Shown here piece by piece: positions 43,001 through 52,462 of a stretch of DNA of 64,000 nt. This stretch comes from Candidatus Sumerlaeota bacterium (GTDB lineage Bacteria; Sumerlaeota; Sumerlaeia; Sumerlaeales; Sumerlaeaceae). The translations under genes were made by a program, and so were the position numbers. Numbering within the stretch: the stretch's first letter is position 1; every line of letters starts with the position of its first letter. The stretch is from contig JAAZBM010000011.1 in the NCBI GenBank assembly GCA_012513815.1, forward strand, positions 186,001 to 250,000. The letters are read 5' to 3'. Below the pieces are notes generated by a model. It worked only from the letters and a program-made list of their open reading frames with translations. It did not search any database and was not told the origin of the DNA.

Positions 43001-45340
43001 CTAGATTGCCGCTGCAATTTCTTCGATGCGATAGTCAGAACTTTGCGTTCCATCAACAGAAGTCGCGGTCACCACATCGCCTTTGTGGGCGCCAAGGAAC
43101 GGCGTCATAAAGGGTGTCTCGTAAGAGATGATGTGTTGTTCCAAATCGCTCTCGAAGCTACCGAGAACAATATACGACTCGATTGCGTCTGTCGAAAGAT
43201 TGCGAGCGGTAAACCGAACGCCAAAGGAAACAGTTGTCGTGTCAACATCTTCAGGATTGAAGATTTTGCATGAGCTCAGACCCATGGACAAAATGTTGAT
43301 TTCGTCCAGAAGCATTCCATGGCGTTCACGTGCGGCATGGTATCCGGCGTTTTCCTTCAAGTCACCCTCAGCGCGTGCCTTAGCGATTTCCTCAGCATTC
43401 TTGGGCAAAGCTTCATTCTGCAAATACGCAAGACGCTCGGACATTTTCTCGCGTCCTTGCTTGGTGCACCAATGCCAACCTTCACCCGCATCGACAGGTG
43501 ACGCTTCGGGCATTGGTTCAGCTTCGCCGGCGTCATGCGCAAGCATCTCGAGGCTTTTCTGGATGGCCTTTTCGGCGCCGACACAGAAAACATTATTAAA
43601 CGCAGGGCAGGCCGCAATGGCGCTACGCAACTGGGCGAGTTGTTCGGAAGGCAGTTCCAGTGTGGCCAAACGAATGGGCATAAAATCAAGTTGTCTGTCC
43701 AAAACTTTCCCGCGTATCTGCAACATCGTGCGCACACGGGCAATCAGCTTCTTCGCTTCTTCGCGTGTTCTACGGTTGACACTCTCTTTGTCAGCCATCA
43801 CAACCCAATCGCCAAGCAAGTTGACCAATTCGATGATAAGTCGACTGGCCGGGATAGCGTCCGCAAGCGCCTTCCAACTGCCTGACAAGATGCAATGAAC
43901 CGCCCAGAGATAAGTATCGGGATTATCAATCGGGCTTGCAAGCAATTGCTGAATCGCGTCAACGGCGCACTCCTCGTTCTTGTCCTTTGTGAGTTCGCGC
44001 CAGATGGCCTGGGCGACTTTTGGCGACGCGTAAGGCAACAACGCGCAAGCAAGTTCGTGGCCTTCCTCGCCATCGCGAGCATAGAGCATATTCAACGCAC
44101 GAACGGAATAATCATAGCTGCTGATATCGGCCAGCAAAGCGTAGTCGTCAATCTTGGCAATAATCGCGGCTGTCGAGCAAGCTTCCGGCAATGTCCCTTT
44201 GGCGCCGATTTGGGCAAGGTCTTCATGCATAAACGCGATTTGCAATTTGTCAATGAGCGATGTCTCGGGTTTCGTCGCAAGAGCCTCGATATGTTTTTGC
44301 ATTTCGAGCGGCAACTCGTCTTCCACCTCGTCGCCCTTCGAGAGACGATCGAGCATATCAAGCAATGCATCGACCATCGTAGAGCAATTCGAGTTGAAGA
44401 ATACTTCTCTAATTTCGTCTGTCAGCGAGCGCGGAGTTGAACGCAAAACCAACGTCGCACGGGCGCCACCGGTGGTGTCGAATTCAATCATCGGGTCTTT
44501 CTGAATCTCAAGTCGTGCCTTTTCCCACCAGCGATTCCACGACTTGGCAGCAACGATTGTGCCCGACACAAAATCCTTCAAATCACTCTGATTGATTGTG
44601 CCGTTGTGTCCTTTCAAAATCATGCGCACAAGCTTCTGAGGGGCCTCTTCCGCAATTTTCTGCAGCTCAGGCAAATCGGTCATGCGGCGGGCAACGATAT
44701 GATCCGGCGCAAAATACTTAAGGAAACTGTTCGCGCCATCAAAGCTAAATTCCTTCTTCATCTTATTGCCGTTTTCGGCATCATCAAACTCGATGACAAT
44801 GCGGCGGGTGTTCATGTCAAAGTCAGTGATAATGCCATCGCCGAACTGATAGTGGCGCCACACCTGTCCGGGAGTCAGTTTGATGTATTCATCGAAACGG
44901 TCAAAAACGACCGACAACTTGGCGCCGTTCAATGACGACGCAACGGAGCGGAACCATGGGTTGGCACCGTAAAGCCCCTTGAGGGCACGACCGGCGAGCG
45001 GACCGAATTTGCCGCATTTGGGCCAAGTCTGAACTGCGAATTTGATGATTTCATACATAAAGGCAAAATCTTTTTTTACCTGTAACTCATTGGCCAACAG
45101 AACAATTAAATCTGTTGTCTTCTCGTCGTCTTGTTTGGCACGATTTTTCAGCCAACGGAAAACTTGAAAATACCAGCTCACGATACGCGGTGGCGTCTGC
45201 GTCAAATCCGTCCATGAGTCTTCGACTCCCGAGCTGTCCCCCTGCTTGGCTGCCTCCCATACGCGAACCCAAATAGACAAGGGTTCCTTTGTGACATCCT
45301 CGAGGGGCATGGCAGGGTCTGACGATTTTGACTGAATCAT
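43001..45340 (-). CDS. greA: Giant GreA-type transcript cleavage factor with long N-terminal extension
   Basis: The last 150 of 779 residues are a complete Gre factor: the coiled-coil segment KARAEGDLKENAGYHAARER has the conserved Asp and Glu of the tip that act in RNA cleavage, followed by the FKBP-like Gre C-terminal domain. The first 620 residues are an extension of helical repeats, and residues about 157-206 (GQVWRHYQFGDGIITDFDMN) resemble the small Tudor-like DUF3553 module of UvrD tails. A long GreA fusion of this kind is known from chlamydiae. It should rescue backtracked RNA polymerase. The ATG at 45340 has AAGGAA upstream and is preferred over a TTG at 45367. tRNA-Asp follows. Confidence 0.88.
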   Translation of the reverse strand: MIQSKSSDPAMPLEDVTKEPLSIWVRVWEAAKQGDSSGVEDSWTDLTQTPPRIVSWYFQVFRWLKNRAKQDDEKTTDLIVLLANELQVKKDFAFMYEIIKFAVQTWPKCGKFGPLAGRALKGLYGANPWFRSVASSLNGAKLSVVFDRFDEYIKLTPGQVWRHYQFGDGIITDFDMNTRRIVIEFDDAENGNKMKKEFSFDGANSFLKYFAPDHIVARRMTDLPELQKIAEEAPQKLVRMILKGHNGTINQSDLKDFVSGTIVAAKSWNRWWEKARLEIQKDPMIEFDTTGGARATLVLRSTPRSLTDEIREVFFNSNCSTMVDALLDMLDRLSKGDEVEDELPLEMQKHIEALATKPETSLIDKLQIAFMHEDLAQIGAKGTLPEACSTAAIIAKIDDYALLADISSYDYSVRALNMLYARDGEEGHELACALLPYASPKVAQAIWRELTKDKNEECAVDAIQQLLASPIDNPDTYLWAVHCILSGSWKALADAIPASRLIIELVNLLGDWVVMADKESVNRRTREEAKKLIARVRTMLQIRGKVLDRQLDFMPIRLATLELPSEQLAQLRSAIAACPAFNNVFCVGAEKAIQKSLEMLAHDAGEAEPMPEASPVDAGEGWHWCTKQGREKMSERLAYLQNEALPKNAEEIAKARAEGDLKENAGYHAARERHGMLLDEINILSMGLSSCKIFNPEDVDTTTVSFGVRFTARNLSTDAIESYIVLGSFESDLEQHIISYETPFMTPFLGAHKGDVVTATSVDGTQSSDYRIEEIAAAI

Positions 45341-45438
45341 CTGAGCAATTTCCTTTTCAACGAACAATAAACTTCAATGTATCAAGTACGCATCAATGGA
45401 AATTGCATTTAGAAAAACAAGTGATAAGCACACAAAAA

Positions 45439-46497
45439 CTACTGGTTTTGTGAAGTCTGTTTATTCTCGAGATAGCGCAAACTGCCTATCAGAATATAGC
45501 TGCCTATCAGCACAAGCGCAAGGATAGCGAATGTGGCTATCGGCGCCATCTTCTGTACCATGTAGGCAACAAGACCAAGAAAAGCGGTCAAATAATAGAA
45601 TATCAGAACGGTTCTGCGCTGAGAGAATCCGGCCGCCATGAAGCGGTGGTGCAAATGCCGACGGTCGGGCGTAAAGGGGTGTTTGCCGGCAATCAGGCGC
45701 CGCATAAATGAGAAGACTAAATCGAACAGGGGCAAGCCCACCGCAAGCATCGGTACCAGCAAGGCGAGCAAGGCGGGCGACTTGGAACTGGAAAGCATCG
45801 TCTGTGTCGCAAGCGCGAATCCCAGTAACATACTCCCCGCGTCACCCATAAAGATTTTCGCGGGATTGAAGTTGAGCGGCAGAAAACCGCAACAGGAGGC
45901 GGAAATGAGGACGCCGAGAATAATGCCGATTGGCTGGTTCAAATCCCAAGCCACCGCCGCCAAAACCAGCGCGCTGATGCCGACAACGCCGGCCGCAAGA
46001 CCATCCAAGCCGTCAATCATATTAACCGCATTGATGAGTAAACCGTACCAAAGCATACTGCACACAAGACCGACAATCGGCCACAGGATAAGTTCGCCGC
46101 CAAAGGGATTTGTCACTTTCTCGATGGTAAACCCATTGTAATACATCCATCCGCCAATGCCGAATTGAGCGAGCAGTTTGAACCACGGCTTTAGGTCGAG
46201 CAAATCGTCCGAGACACCAAGACAGACTGTCGCAGCGGCACCAATCACAATCGCAATAAACAGATGATAATCGAAGACAAATTCAGGCTGACGCCAATAG
46301 GTCAGACAGAGACCGACAAGCAACGCGACAAACATAGCGAGACCGCCCTCGTAAGCAATCGGATGACAATGCCGTTTGCGCTCCGTGGGGACATCCATCA
46401 CGCCAAGCACCAACATCAGGCGACGCACACAAACAGTGCAAACAAAGGACACAAATGCGGTCGCGGCAAACAAGCATACGATAAATTTCAGACTCAC
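45439..46497 (-). CDS. WecA/TagO-type polyprenyl-phosphate sugar-1-phosphate transferase
   Basis: The 352-aa protein has about ten membrane segments and GT4 motifs: NAVNMIDGLDGLAAG (catalytic Asp's), KIFMGDAGSMLLGFALA and RRHLHHRFMAAGF. It transfers a sugar-1-phosphate, usually GlcNAc, from a UDP sugar to undecaprenyl phosphate on the cytoplasmic face. The GTG at 46497 is used; no ATG fits better. MraY is excluded because the MraY-specific C-terminal motif is absent, but the exact sugar is not certain. It follows the nitroreductase by 56 nt and probably belongs to a minus-strand unit with hemW upstream. Confidence 0.9.
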   Translation of the reverse strand: MSLKFIVCLFAATAFVSFVCTVCVRRLMLVLGVMDVPTERKRHCHPIAYEGGLAMFVALLVGLCLTYWRQPEFVFDYHLFIAIVIGAAATVCLGVSDDLLDLKPWFKLLAQFGIGGWMYYNGFTIEKVTNPFGGELILWPIVGLVCSMLWYGLLINAVNMIDGLDGLAAGVVGISALVLAAVAWDLNQPIGIILGVLISASCCGFLPLNFNPAKIFMGDAGSMLLGFALATQTMLSSSKSPALLALLVPMLAVGLPLFDLVFSFMRRLIAGKHPFTPDRRHLHHRFMAAGFSQRRTVLIFYYLTAFLGLVAYMVQKMAPIATFAILALVLIGSYILIGSLRYLENKQTSQNQ

Positions 46498-46553
46498 GAT
46501 GATTCGGCTTTAGGCGGCTTTCTCTTTTCAAAATATATACAAATGTATCTATG

Positions 46554-47078
46554 TTACCAACGGTTGCGATGAACTTTTTCTTCGGCATAAGGGCGCGGTT
46601 CAGGCGCGACAACATCCGTGTGACCAATGGCCAAAAACGAAAGCGGCACAATATGCGCAGGCAAACCAAGCTGTTCGCTCAGCCACTTCATCCGTTCCTC
46701 GCGCGGATAAATCCCAATCCACAACGACCCAAGCCCAAGCGCATGGGCAGCATTCAGAATATTCGTGGAGGCGTTGGAGCAGTCGGCAACGCCATAGCCC
46801 GGCGCAAGTTCCTTTTGTGTATCAATGCAAACGACAATACCGAGCGGCGCTTGGTGAACCATCTTCGCGTAAGGATGAAAATCCGCGAAGGCATCGAGCT
46901 GAGCACGGTCGTCGATGACGACGAAACACCATGGCTGACGGTTGCGCGCGGTCGGGGCGTTCATACCCGCGACAAGCAGAGCACGCACCTCCTCGTCAGT
47001 GATGGCAGGGCTCGCCTGATAGGAGCGTATGCTGCGACGTGTACGTAAAATCTCATAAGCTGTATTTGTGTTCATCAT
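46554..47078 (-). CDS. Nitroreductase family protein
   Basis: The 174-aa protein has RRSIRSYQASPAITDEEVRA, AGMNAPTARNRQPWCFVVI and GVADCSNASTNILNAAHALG, the usual FMN-binding sequence of small nitroreductases. It is probably an NAD(P)H-dependent flavoenzyme that reduces nitro compounds, quinones or flavins. GGAGG lies 4-7 nt before the two adjacent ATGs. Its partners are unknown, as members of this family act on many substrates. It lies between hemW and the WecA-like gene. Confidence 0.9.
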   Translation of the reverse strand: MMNTNTAYEILRTRRSIRSYQASPAITDEEVRALLVAGMNAPTARNRQPWCFVVIDDRAQLDAFADFHPYAKMVHQAPLGIVVCIDTQKELAPGYGVADCSNASTNILNAAHALGLGSLWIGIYPREERMKWLSEQLGLPAHIVPLSFLAIGHTDVVAPEPRPYAEEKVHRNRW

Positions 47079-47145
47079 CCGACCTCCGAAAAGTGTTTGT
47101 TAAAAACTATTTGATGACCGAGGATTGATTCAATGGCGGCACAAC

Positions 47146-48297
47146 TCAAATCAGATATTCGATAATGGAATCCAATCGCACACGACCATCGTCAGTCAGT
47201 CGGACAACGGAGCCTTCCTCGCCGACCAACTCGATGACACCCATATTCAATAAATCGTTCCACTGCATCTGCCGAATCTGCCGAATGTCCAAGCCAAAAC
47301 GCTTGGAGAACTGATTGAGGTCAACGCCATCCGACAGGCGCAACGCCATTTGCAAATTCTCCAACAAACCAACATGAGGATCCTGCGAATCGTTCAGGCG
47401 ACGCACAAGAAGTCCGCGCTCGATGGCGTATTCCCACGACGCCACGTCGTCCGGATTGGCCCAGCGATGCGGAGCAAGAAACGAATGCGCTCCGGCGCCA
47501 AGCCCAACATAATCGCCCAACAACCAATAATTTTCGTTGTGTATCGAACGACAACCCGGCTGAGCGTAATTGCTAATCTCGTAGTTCTCATATCCCATCG
47601 CGCTCAAGTGCCGCTGCGTAAACCGGTAGATGTCAATCAACGTGTTTTCAGGCAACGGATTGGCGCGATCCTTGAGACGAGCTTCCTCGTAGAATGTCAA
47701 TTCGTAAACACTGAGATGCTCCGGACGGAAAGACAACGCCTCATCAAGGCTCTCGCCCCACTCGCCGACGGTCTGCCCTGGCCAACCACTAATCAAGTCA
47801 ATCGACAGACGGGCATCGCCAAGGCCATTAATATCGCGCAAAAGACTCCGCGTTTGCTCGACGGTGTGGCGACGCCCAACAAAAGCAAGATGCCTCGGAT
47901 CGAAAGATTGAGCGCCGACGGAAAAGCGATTGATGCCAACCGCCCGCAAACGGGACAGCTTGTTACTATTGCAGGTCGCAGGCTGAGTTTCAAGCGTAAT
48001 CTCGGGATTATCGGCAAAGTCCATCTCGTCACGAAGCCCCGAAAGAAAAAGGTCGAAACTCTCCGCTATCGCCAGACTCGGTGTCCCGCCGCCAAAATAA
48101 ACGGTCTTCACCCTACGCTCGCGCAGCTGTGGTTCTGCAGCCAACAGCAAGCGGAACTCTTCCAACGCAAGCGACAAGTAACGATTGGCACTCTCGACGG
48201 GCATCGGACTGACCGTCGAGTAAAAATCACAATAGGAGCAACGAGCCGTGCAAACGGGAATGTGAACATATATAAAGAGATCTTGCGAGGATGACAA
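47146..48297 (-). CDS. hemW: Radical SAM heme chaperone HemW (coproporphyrinogen oxidase-like)
   Basis: The 383-aa protein has YVHIPVCTARCSYCDFYS, with the CxxxCxxC 4Fe-4S motif, YFGGGTPSL, RFSVGAQSFD and DLISGWPGQT. The C-terminal HemN_C domain (about 300-375) follows. HemW-like proteins bind heme and insert it into respiratory enzymes; lack of the extra N-terminal Cys of HemN supports HemW over true coproporphyrinogen dehydrogenase. The TTG at 48297 gives SSSQDLFIYVHIPVC and has GGAG upstream. It starts 16 nt after the GT-C-like gene. Confidence 0.9.
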   Translation of the reverse strand: MSSSQDLFIYVHIPVCTARCSYCDFYSTVSPMPVESANRYLSLALEEFRLLLAAEPQLRERRVKTVYFGGGTPSLAIAESFDLFLSGLRDEMDFADNPEITLETQPATCNSNKLSRLRAVGINRFSVGAQSFDPRHLAFVGRRHTVEQTRSLLRDINGLGDARLSIDLISGWPGQTVGEWGESLDEALSFRPEHLSVYELTFYEEARLKDRANPLPENTLIDIYRFTQRHLSAMGYENYEISNYAQPGCRSIHNENYWLLGDYVGLGAGAHSFLAPHRWANPDDVASWEYAIERGLLVRRLNDSQDPHVGLLENLQMALRLSDGVDLNQFSKRFGLDIRQIRQMQWNDLLNMGVIELVGEEGSVVRLTDDGRVRLDSIIEYLI

Positions 48298-48313
48298 TAG
48301 CGTTTTCTCTCCT

Positions 48314-49486
48314 TCAGTTCGTTAATGCAAGTAATGTATGAAAGTAGTTCTTGCCCCAGTAACATGTTAGAACGATTGACACACCGGTCAACACCATCAG
48401 AACACGCCACGACAAAAAGCGTAACCAAGGCAAAAGACAAAACGGCAATAACGCAACATAATACCGATCCTGATAATTGAAAAGGGGAATCATCGAACCC
48501 TCGTACAGCAACCGTTTCAGACTGAGATGAAACAGGATGAAAAACACCGTGTAGATGCTCGCGAAAAGATTAAATGGTGTGCGCTGCGACGAAACGAACC
48601 GGCGCACATAGATAATTGCTGACACAACAAAAAACGAGACCGCAAGCAAAATATAAAGCGCGCGAATCGTACTGACTTCGCTTATGCCGTCCAAACCACT
48701 CAACGGCAAACCGATTTTCGGACTGTACAGCCCAATTGTACTACTCCCCCAAACAGACTTACACAGGAGCAACAAAAGCCCCGGCAAAACGAGCGCCAAA
48801 CCAAGTAAGACGACCCGGCGTATCTGTTCGCGTTTGGTGCCCATCGAGCGATGAAAATAGAAGTCGGCCGCAAGTTGCGCGATGCCCAATAGGAACACCG
48901 GTAACCGCACACAAGTCGCGCAAGACAAGAGCACGGCAGACAAAACGAATCGCTTGGATTGCCATGCGCACATGCATGCGATAATCAACAGTAGCAAAAT
49001 GGAATCAACGAGCGCAAAAGACTGGAAGTAGAGGAGTGTCGGATAGGCAAAGCCAAACGCAAACACAGCGCGGAGCCTTGCCGACGCGTCAAAGTTCAGT
49101 CGCGTGAGCATTTTGTCGTACAACAAGAGCGCGCCCGCAAATGAAGCCGTCATCAACACCCAAGCAATAACCCACACGGGAACAAACGGAAGCGCGATGC
49201 GAATCGTGCCGATGAGGAATGGCCAACCGGGATTGACTCGGCGGGCGCTGTCGGGGATGGACGCTAAATCAAATCGAGAAACGGCGTCCGCATACGCGAG
49301 ATAGTCGACGCCATCGTGCCCTGCGAGGACACCTGCCAGACCACCGGGAGTCAGCGCAGAAAACCACACAATAATGCACACCCGTGTGATGATGACCGAA
49401 ACAATAATTAGGAGCAACCACAACAGATGGCGCGATGCGGTAGGCAGCATGTAAAAACATTGCAATGGCGAACGTTTCAGAATCAT
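48314..49486 (-). CDS. Polytopic GT-C-like membrane protein
   Basis: The 390-aa protein has about nine or ten hydrophobic segments. After the first, a loop reads GHDGVDYLAYADAVSRF, with paired acidic residues as in GT-C enzymes such as GPI mannosyltransferase-like proteins, followed by RRVNPGWPFLIG. This is a family-level guess. Donor and acceptor are unknown. The ATG at 49486 is used because the TTG-started frame to 49525 adds a charged tail without support. It is upstream of hemW in the same direction; a link to heme is not implied. Confidence 0.6.
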   Translation of the reverse strand: MILKRSPLQCFYMLPTASRHLLWLLLIIVSVIITRVCIIVWFSALTPGGLAGVLAGHDGVDYLAYADAVSRFDLASIPDSARRVNPGWPFLIGTIRIALPFVPVWVIAWVLMTASFAGALLLYDKMLTRLNFDASARLRAVFAFGFAYPTLLYFQSFALVDSILLLLIIACMCAWQSKRFVLSAVLLSCATCVRLPVFLLGIAQLAADFYFHRSMGTKREQIRRVVLLGLALVLPGLLLLLCKSVWGSSTIGLYSPKIGLPLSGLDGISEVSTIRALYILLAVSFFVVSAIIYVRRFVSSQRTPFNLFASIYTVFFILFHLSLKRLLYEGSMIPLFNYQDRYYVALLPFCLLPWLRFLSWRVLMVLTGVSIVLTCYWGKNYFHTLLALTN

Positions 49487-49571
49487 AAAACAATTTACTT
49501 TTTCAATGTCAGAGCATTTTAACAAAACGCTGTTTTAGAATAATCTGCGCGTTTGGAATGAAATCTGTTAT

Positions 49572-49970
49572 ATGTTTGGCAAAGACAAAAGGCACATGCG
49601 CGGCGTCATTGGCGAATCGATGGCGGAGAGCTACCTACATAACATCGGGTGGCGCATTATCGCACGGAACTGGCACTGCCTCAAAGGCGAGATTGACATC
49701 ATTGCCATGGATGGACAGACGCTCGTGTTTGTCGAAGTCAAAACGCGAGATGCGGACACACCTTTCGACCCGCAAACAGCCGTCAATCTCAAGAAACGCC
49801 AAAACCTACGGGCCGCAGCGGCACAGTATATGCGCCAGTGGCAACCGACTCAATTTCAGTATCGCTACGATATCGTCTCGGTTTTGTTGAAGACCTTCAA
49901 CGAGTTGGACAGAATCGAACTCATTCGCAACGCATTCCGCGACGAACGCCAAAAGCCAATGGACGAATAG
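49572..49970 (+). CDS. YraN/UPF0102 family protein
   Basis: The 132-aa protein has GVIGESMAESYLHNIGWRII, then NWHCLKGEIDIIAMDGQTLVF and VEVKTRD, the order of nuclease-like residues (E, D, ExK) of this RecB-fold family. It may be an endonuclease or Holliday-junction-resolvase-like protein; its physiological role is not settled. It lies alone on the plus strand between two minus-strand genes. Confidence 0.9.
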   Translation: MFGKDKRHMRGVIGESMAESYLHNIGWRIIARNWHCLKGEIDIIAMDGQTLVFVEVKTRDADTPFDPQTAVNLKKRQNLRAAAAQYMRQWQPTQFQYRYDIVSVLLKTFNELDRIELIRNAFRDERQKPMDE

Positions 49971-49988
49971 CCACGGAGACGCCATGAC

Positions 49989-50822
49989 TTACTTTGTTTT
50001 GCTGCGCTCGATATCCTTGGCCTCACACCACAGAACGTCCATCTCTTCTAGTGTCATATCCTTCAGTTCACGTCCCTGATTGTGGGCACCGTTCTCGACA
50101 TACTCGAAGCGCCGTTTGAACTTGGAGCAAGTGCTACGCGTCGCCATCTCGGCATCAATGTTCATCAGTCGCCCAAGGTCGGCCATCGCAAACATCAAAT
50201 CACCGTATTCCTCGCGCGTATGCAGTTCTTCGCCACGCGCCAGTGCCTCGCGCATCTCGCCGATTTCTTCCTCGATTTTGTCCAGAGACTGAGCCGTATT
50301 GTCCCAATCAAAACCAACACGTGCCGCCTTTTCCTGCATCCGTTGAGCCTGCAACAGCGCGGGCAAATTCGCCGGAATACCGGACAGTGCGTTGCGATGC
50401 AGCGCGACAAGCTCCGGATCATCCTTCGCTTTCGCCTCGCGTTCCTTCTGCTTGATTTGTTCCCAATTCTTCAGCACCTTGTCGGATGTATTGGCCACCA
50501 CATCACCAAACACATGCGGGTGGCGCGAAACCATTTTGTCGGACACACCATTGATAACATCGTCAACGGTAAACTCGCCTGCCTTCTCTGCCATCACCGC
50601 ATGAAACACCACCTGCAACAGGACATCGCCCAGTTCTTCACAAAGGTCTTTCATGTCGCCCCGGTCAATGGCGTCAACCGCCTCATAGGCCTCCTCAATC
50701 ATGTACGGACGCAACGACTCATGCGTCTGTTCGCGGTCCCACGGGCAGCCATCCGGCGCCTGAAGCCGCGTCATGATTTCGACAAAGCGTTTGAATGCTT
50801 CCTGAGGAGTTCCGTTTTTCAT
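49989..50822 (-). CDS. mazG: Nucleoside triphosphate pyrophosphohydrolase
   Basis: The 277-aa protein has two MazG domains: the first with CPWDREQTHESLRPYMIEEA and EELGDVLLQVVFHA; the second with KIEEEIGEMREALARGE and EEYGDLMFAMADLGR. Paired E-x-x-E plus E-x-x-D residues bind Mg. It degrades NTPs, including damaged ones, and tunes (p)ppGpp or nucleotide pools. The ATG at 50822 follows AGGAAAG; the longer frame runs into the upstream membrane-protein gene. It is the last gene of the unit from uppS. Confidence 0.93.
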   Translation of the reverse strand: MKNGTPQEAFKRFVEIMTRLQAPDGCPWDREQTHESLRPYMIEEAYEAVDAIDRGDMKDLCEELGDVLLQVVFHAVMAEKAGEFTVDDVINGVSDKMVSRHPHVFGDVVANTSDKVLKNWEQIKQKEREAKAKDDPELVALHRNALSGIPANLPALLQAQRMQEKAARVGFDWDNTAQSLDKIEEEIGEMREALARGEELHTREEYGDLMFAMADLGRLMNIDAEMATRSTCSKFKRRFEYVENGAHNQGRELKDMTLEEMDVLWCEAKDIERSKTK

Positions 50823-50839
50823 CTGTTTTTCTTTCCTGA

Positions 50840-52456
50840 TTATTGTTGTATAGGCTGCGGTTTGACACGTTCCCAACTCGGCATTTTGTTTGTGCCGACG
50901 GGACGGACAATCCAGACGTCAAAATGTTCATCCAATGCCGGTAGTGGATGCTCTTTGGTCGAGACACTCACCTTTAGTGGCTTACCGGCCCAGTTTTCCA
51001 GTATCTGCTTATGCGTCATATCCCACACGAACGCCTGTTGGCACCACGGACGGACAAGGTAATCATCGAACCCCTCCATTCGTATCATCGTGTTTTCGGG
51101 CAGGCTCGTCAGCCACGGCCGCAGCATATTCTCCTGCATTGTCAGTTCCGCGCCTGCCTCTTGCCACAGCGCCACAGACCGATGCGTATGAACGGCACTG
51201 CACACAACCCAGAGCGACAGAATCCCCGTCAGGCCGACGCGCACCCACCGGGCGGCGCCGTTCCTCTTGAGGTAAGCGGGAATCAACCCCACCAACAACG
51301 CCAACGCAATGACTGCCAACACATAAGCGTAACCGCGATAATATCCGGCAACACCGACGGGCGGACGAATGAACTGCCAGAGGGATTTTGTCTGAAACAG
51401 CAGGAACACACCCAAGATGAACAGGGGTAACGAATGAACGGCGAAAAAGCGACGAACGCGCCGCAGACACAACGGAGCGAAAACGATGAACGCCACAATT
51501 CCACCACTCAGCAATATCGCCACCGGCGAGCGTAAGTCACGGTGCGTCGGAACATCAAGCCAGCTAATCGCGAACGGTCCCAACAGAATATTGAAATCCT
51601 GTTCGATGCCCAGAAGCCAAAGCGCCGGTTGTTGCCAAAGCGGAATATGACTGATGTTGTTCAGCCCACCAAACAAACAGCCGACCGCATGCCACCGGGC
51701 GTAGAAATAAGCAACCGGAATAAGCGCCAAACAGAACGCAATCATGACGCCATGAATCAGGCGCAAATGATGCTTCGCCAGTTTTTGCCACAGACGAAAC
51801 AGAATCCACAAACCAATGGCGCCCATGCCAGCGACGCCTGCTTCGGCGACGAACGGCACACACAGCACAAAGGCAAAACAAAAAACGAAACCTATCCACC
51901 ATTGCCATTTGCGGAAGCTCGTGACATCTGTGTGGGTAAGCAGTAGTTCCCACATCAGCGCGGCAAGCAAAAAGACTGTCCCGGTATAAAGCGCCCAACG
52001 CGCCGAAATCCACACAACAATGGCCGTCAGCGCGGGATGACAGACGTAGGTCAACGCCCCAAGCGCCGACGCGAAAAGGTTGCGATTGGTCATCAGGCGC
52101 AAAAGCAAGAATATCAATAAACCGCACAGTGCATGCAAAACAATCGAGACCATATGCGTTGCGCGGACGGCATCCGCGGTCGCCCCACAAACGCCCATGG
52201 CATTCAACGCGTAGTCATAGAGACGCCAGAGGGGGCGATAGTAGAAACAGGGTTCGATGTAGGCGGTGTTGACAAAAAACTGCCACGGCGAGCGCGAACC
52301 CAATTCAACTTCGACATAATCTTGACTGAGTAGCGGGAGCGAGACCGCAGGATAATAGAGAGCGAATGCGCTTGCCACGACAACAATGACAGCAACGACG
52401 AGCGCCGCAATCGAGCGTATCTTGTCGGATTTAGCAAACAAACTGCGCACAGGCAT
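50840..52456 (-). CDS. GT-C-like polytopic membrane protein
   Basis: The 538-aa protein has about 11-12 hydrophobic segments, then a soluble tail (about 430-538). The first loop has LLSQDYVEVELGSRS followed by an acidic/aromatic stretch YIEPCFYYRPLW; this fits GT-C proteins like PMT/ArnT, but no signature is decisive. It is the third large membrane protein of the cluster, starting 3-6 nt after the previous gene, with ATG at 52456 or GTG at 52459. It may use a polyprenyl-phosphate sugar donor, by analogy. mazG follows 17 nt downstream. Confidence 0.6.
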   Translation of the reverse strand: MPVRSLFAKSDKIRSIAALVVAVIVVVASAFALYYPAVSLPLLSQDYVEVELGSRSPWQFFVNTAYIEPCFYYRPLWRLYDYALNAMGVCGATADAVRATHMVSIVLHALCGLLIFLLLRLMTNRNLFASALGALTYVCHPALTAIVVWISARWALYTGTVFLLAALMWELLLTHTDVTSFRKWQWWIGFVFCFAFVLCVPFVAEAGVAGMGAIGLWILFRLWQKLAKHHLRLIHGVMIAFCLALIPVAYFYARWHAVGCLFGGLNNISHIPLWQQPALWLLGIEQDFNILLGPFAISWLDVPTHRDLRSPVAILLSGGIVAFIVFAPLCLRRVRRFFAVHSLPLFILGVFLLFQTKSLWQFIRPPVGVAGYYRGYAYVLAVIALALLVGLIPAYLKRNGAARWVRVGLTGILSLWVVCSAVHTHRSVALWQEAGAELTMQENMLRPWLTSLPENTMIRMEGFDDYLVRPWCQQAFVWDMTHKQILENWAGKPLKVSVSTKEHPLPALDEHFDVWIVRPVGTNKMPSWERVKPQPIQQ

Positions 52457-52462
52457 CACTCA

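Noticed and set aside
47350-48294. Open frame of 314 codons opposite hemW
   Set aside because: hemW is complete with its iron-sulfur motif. The opposite frame is basic and low in typical fold content.
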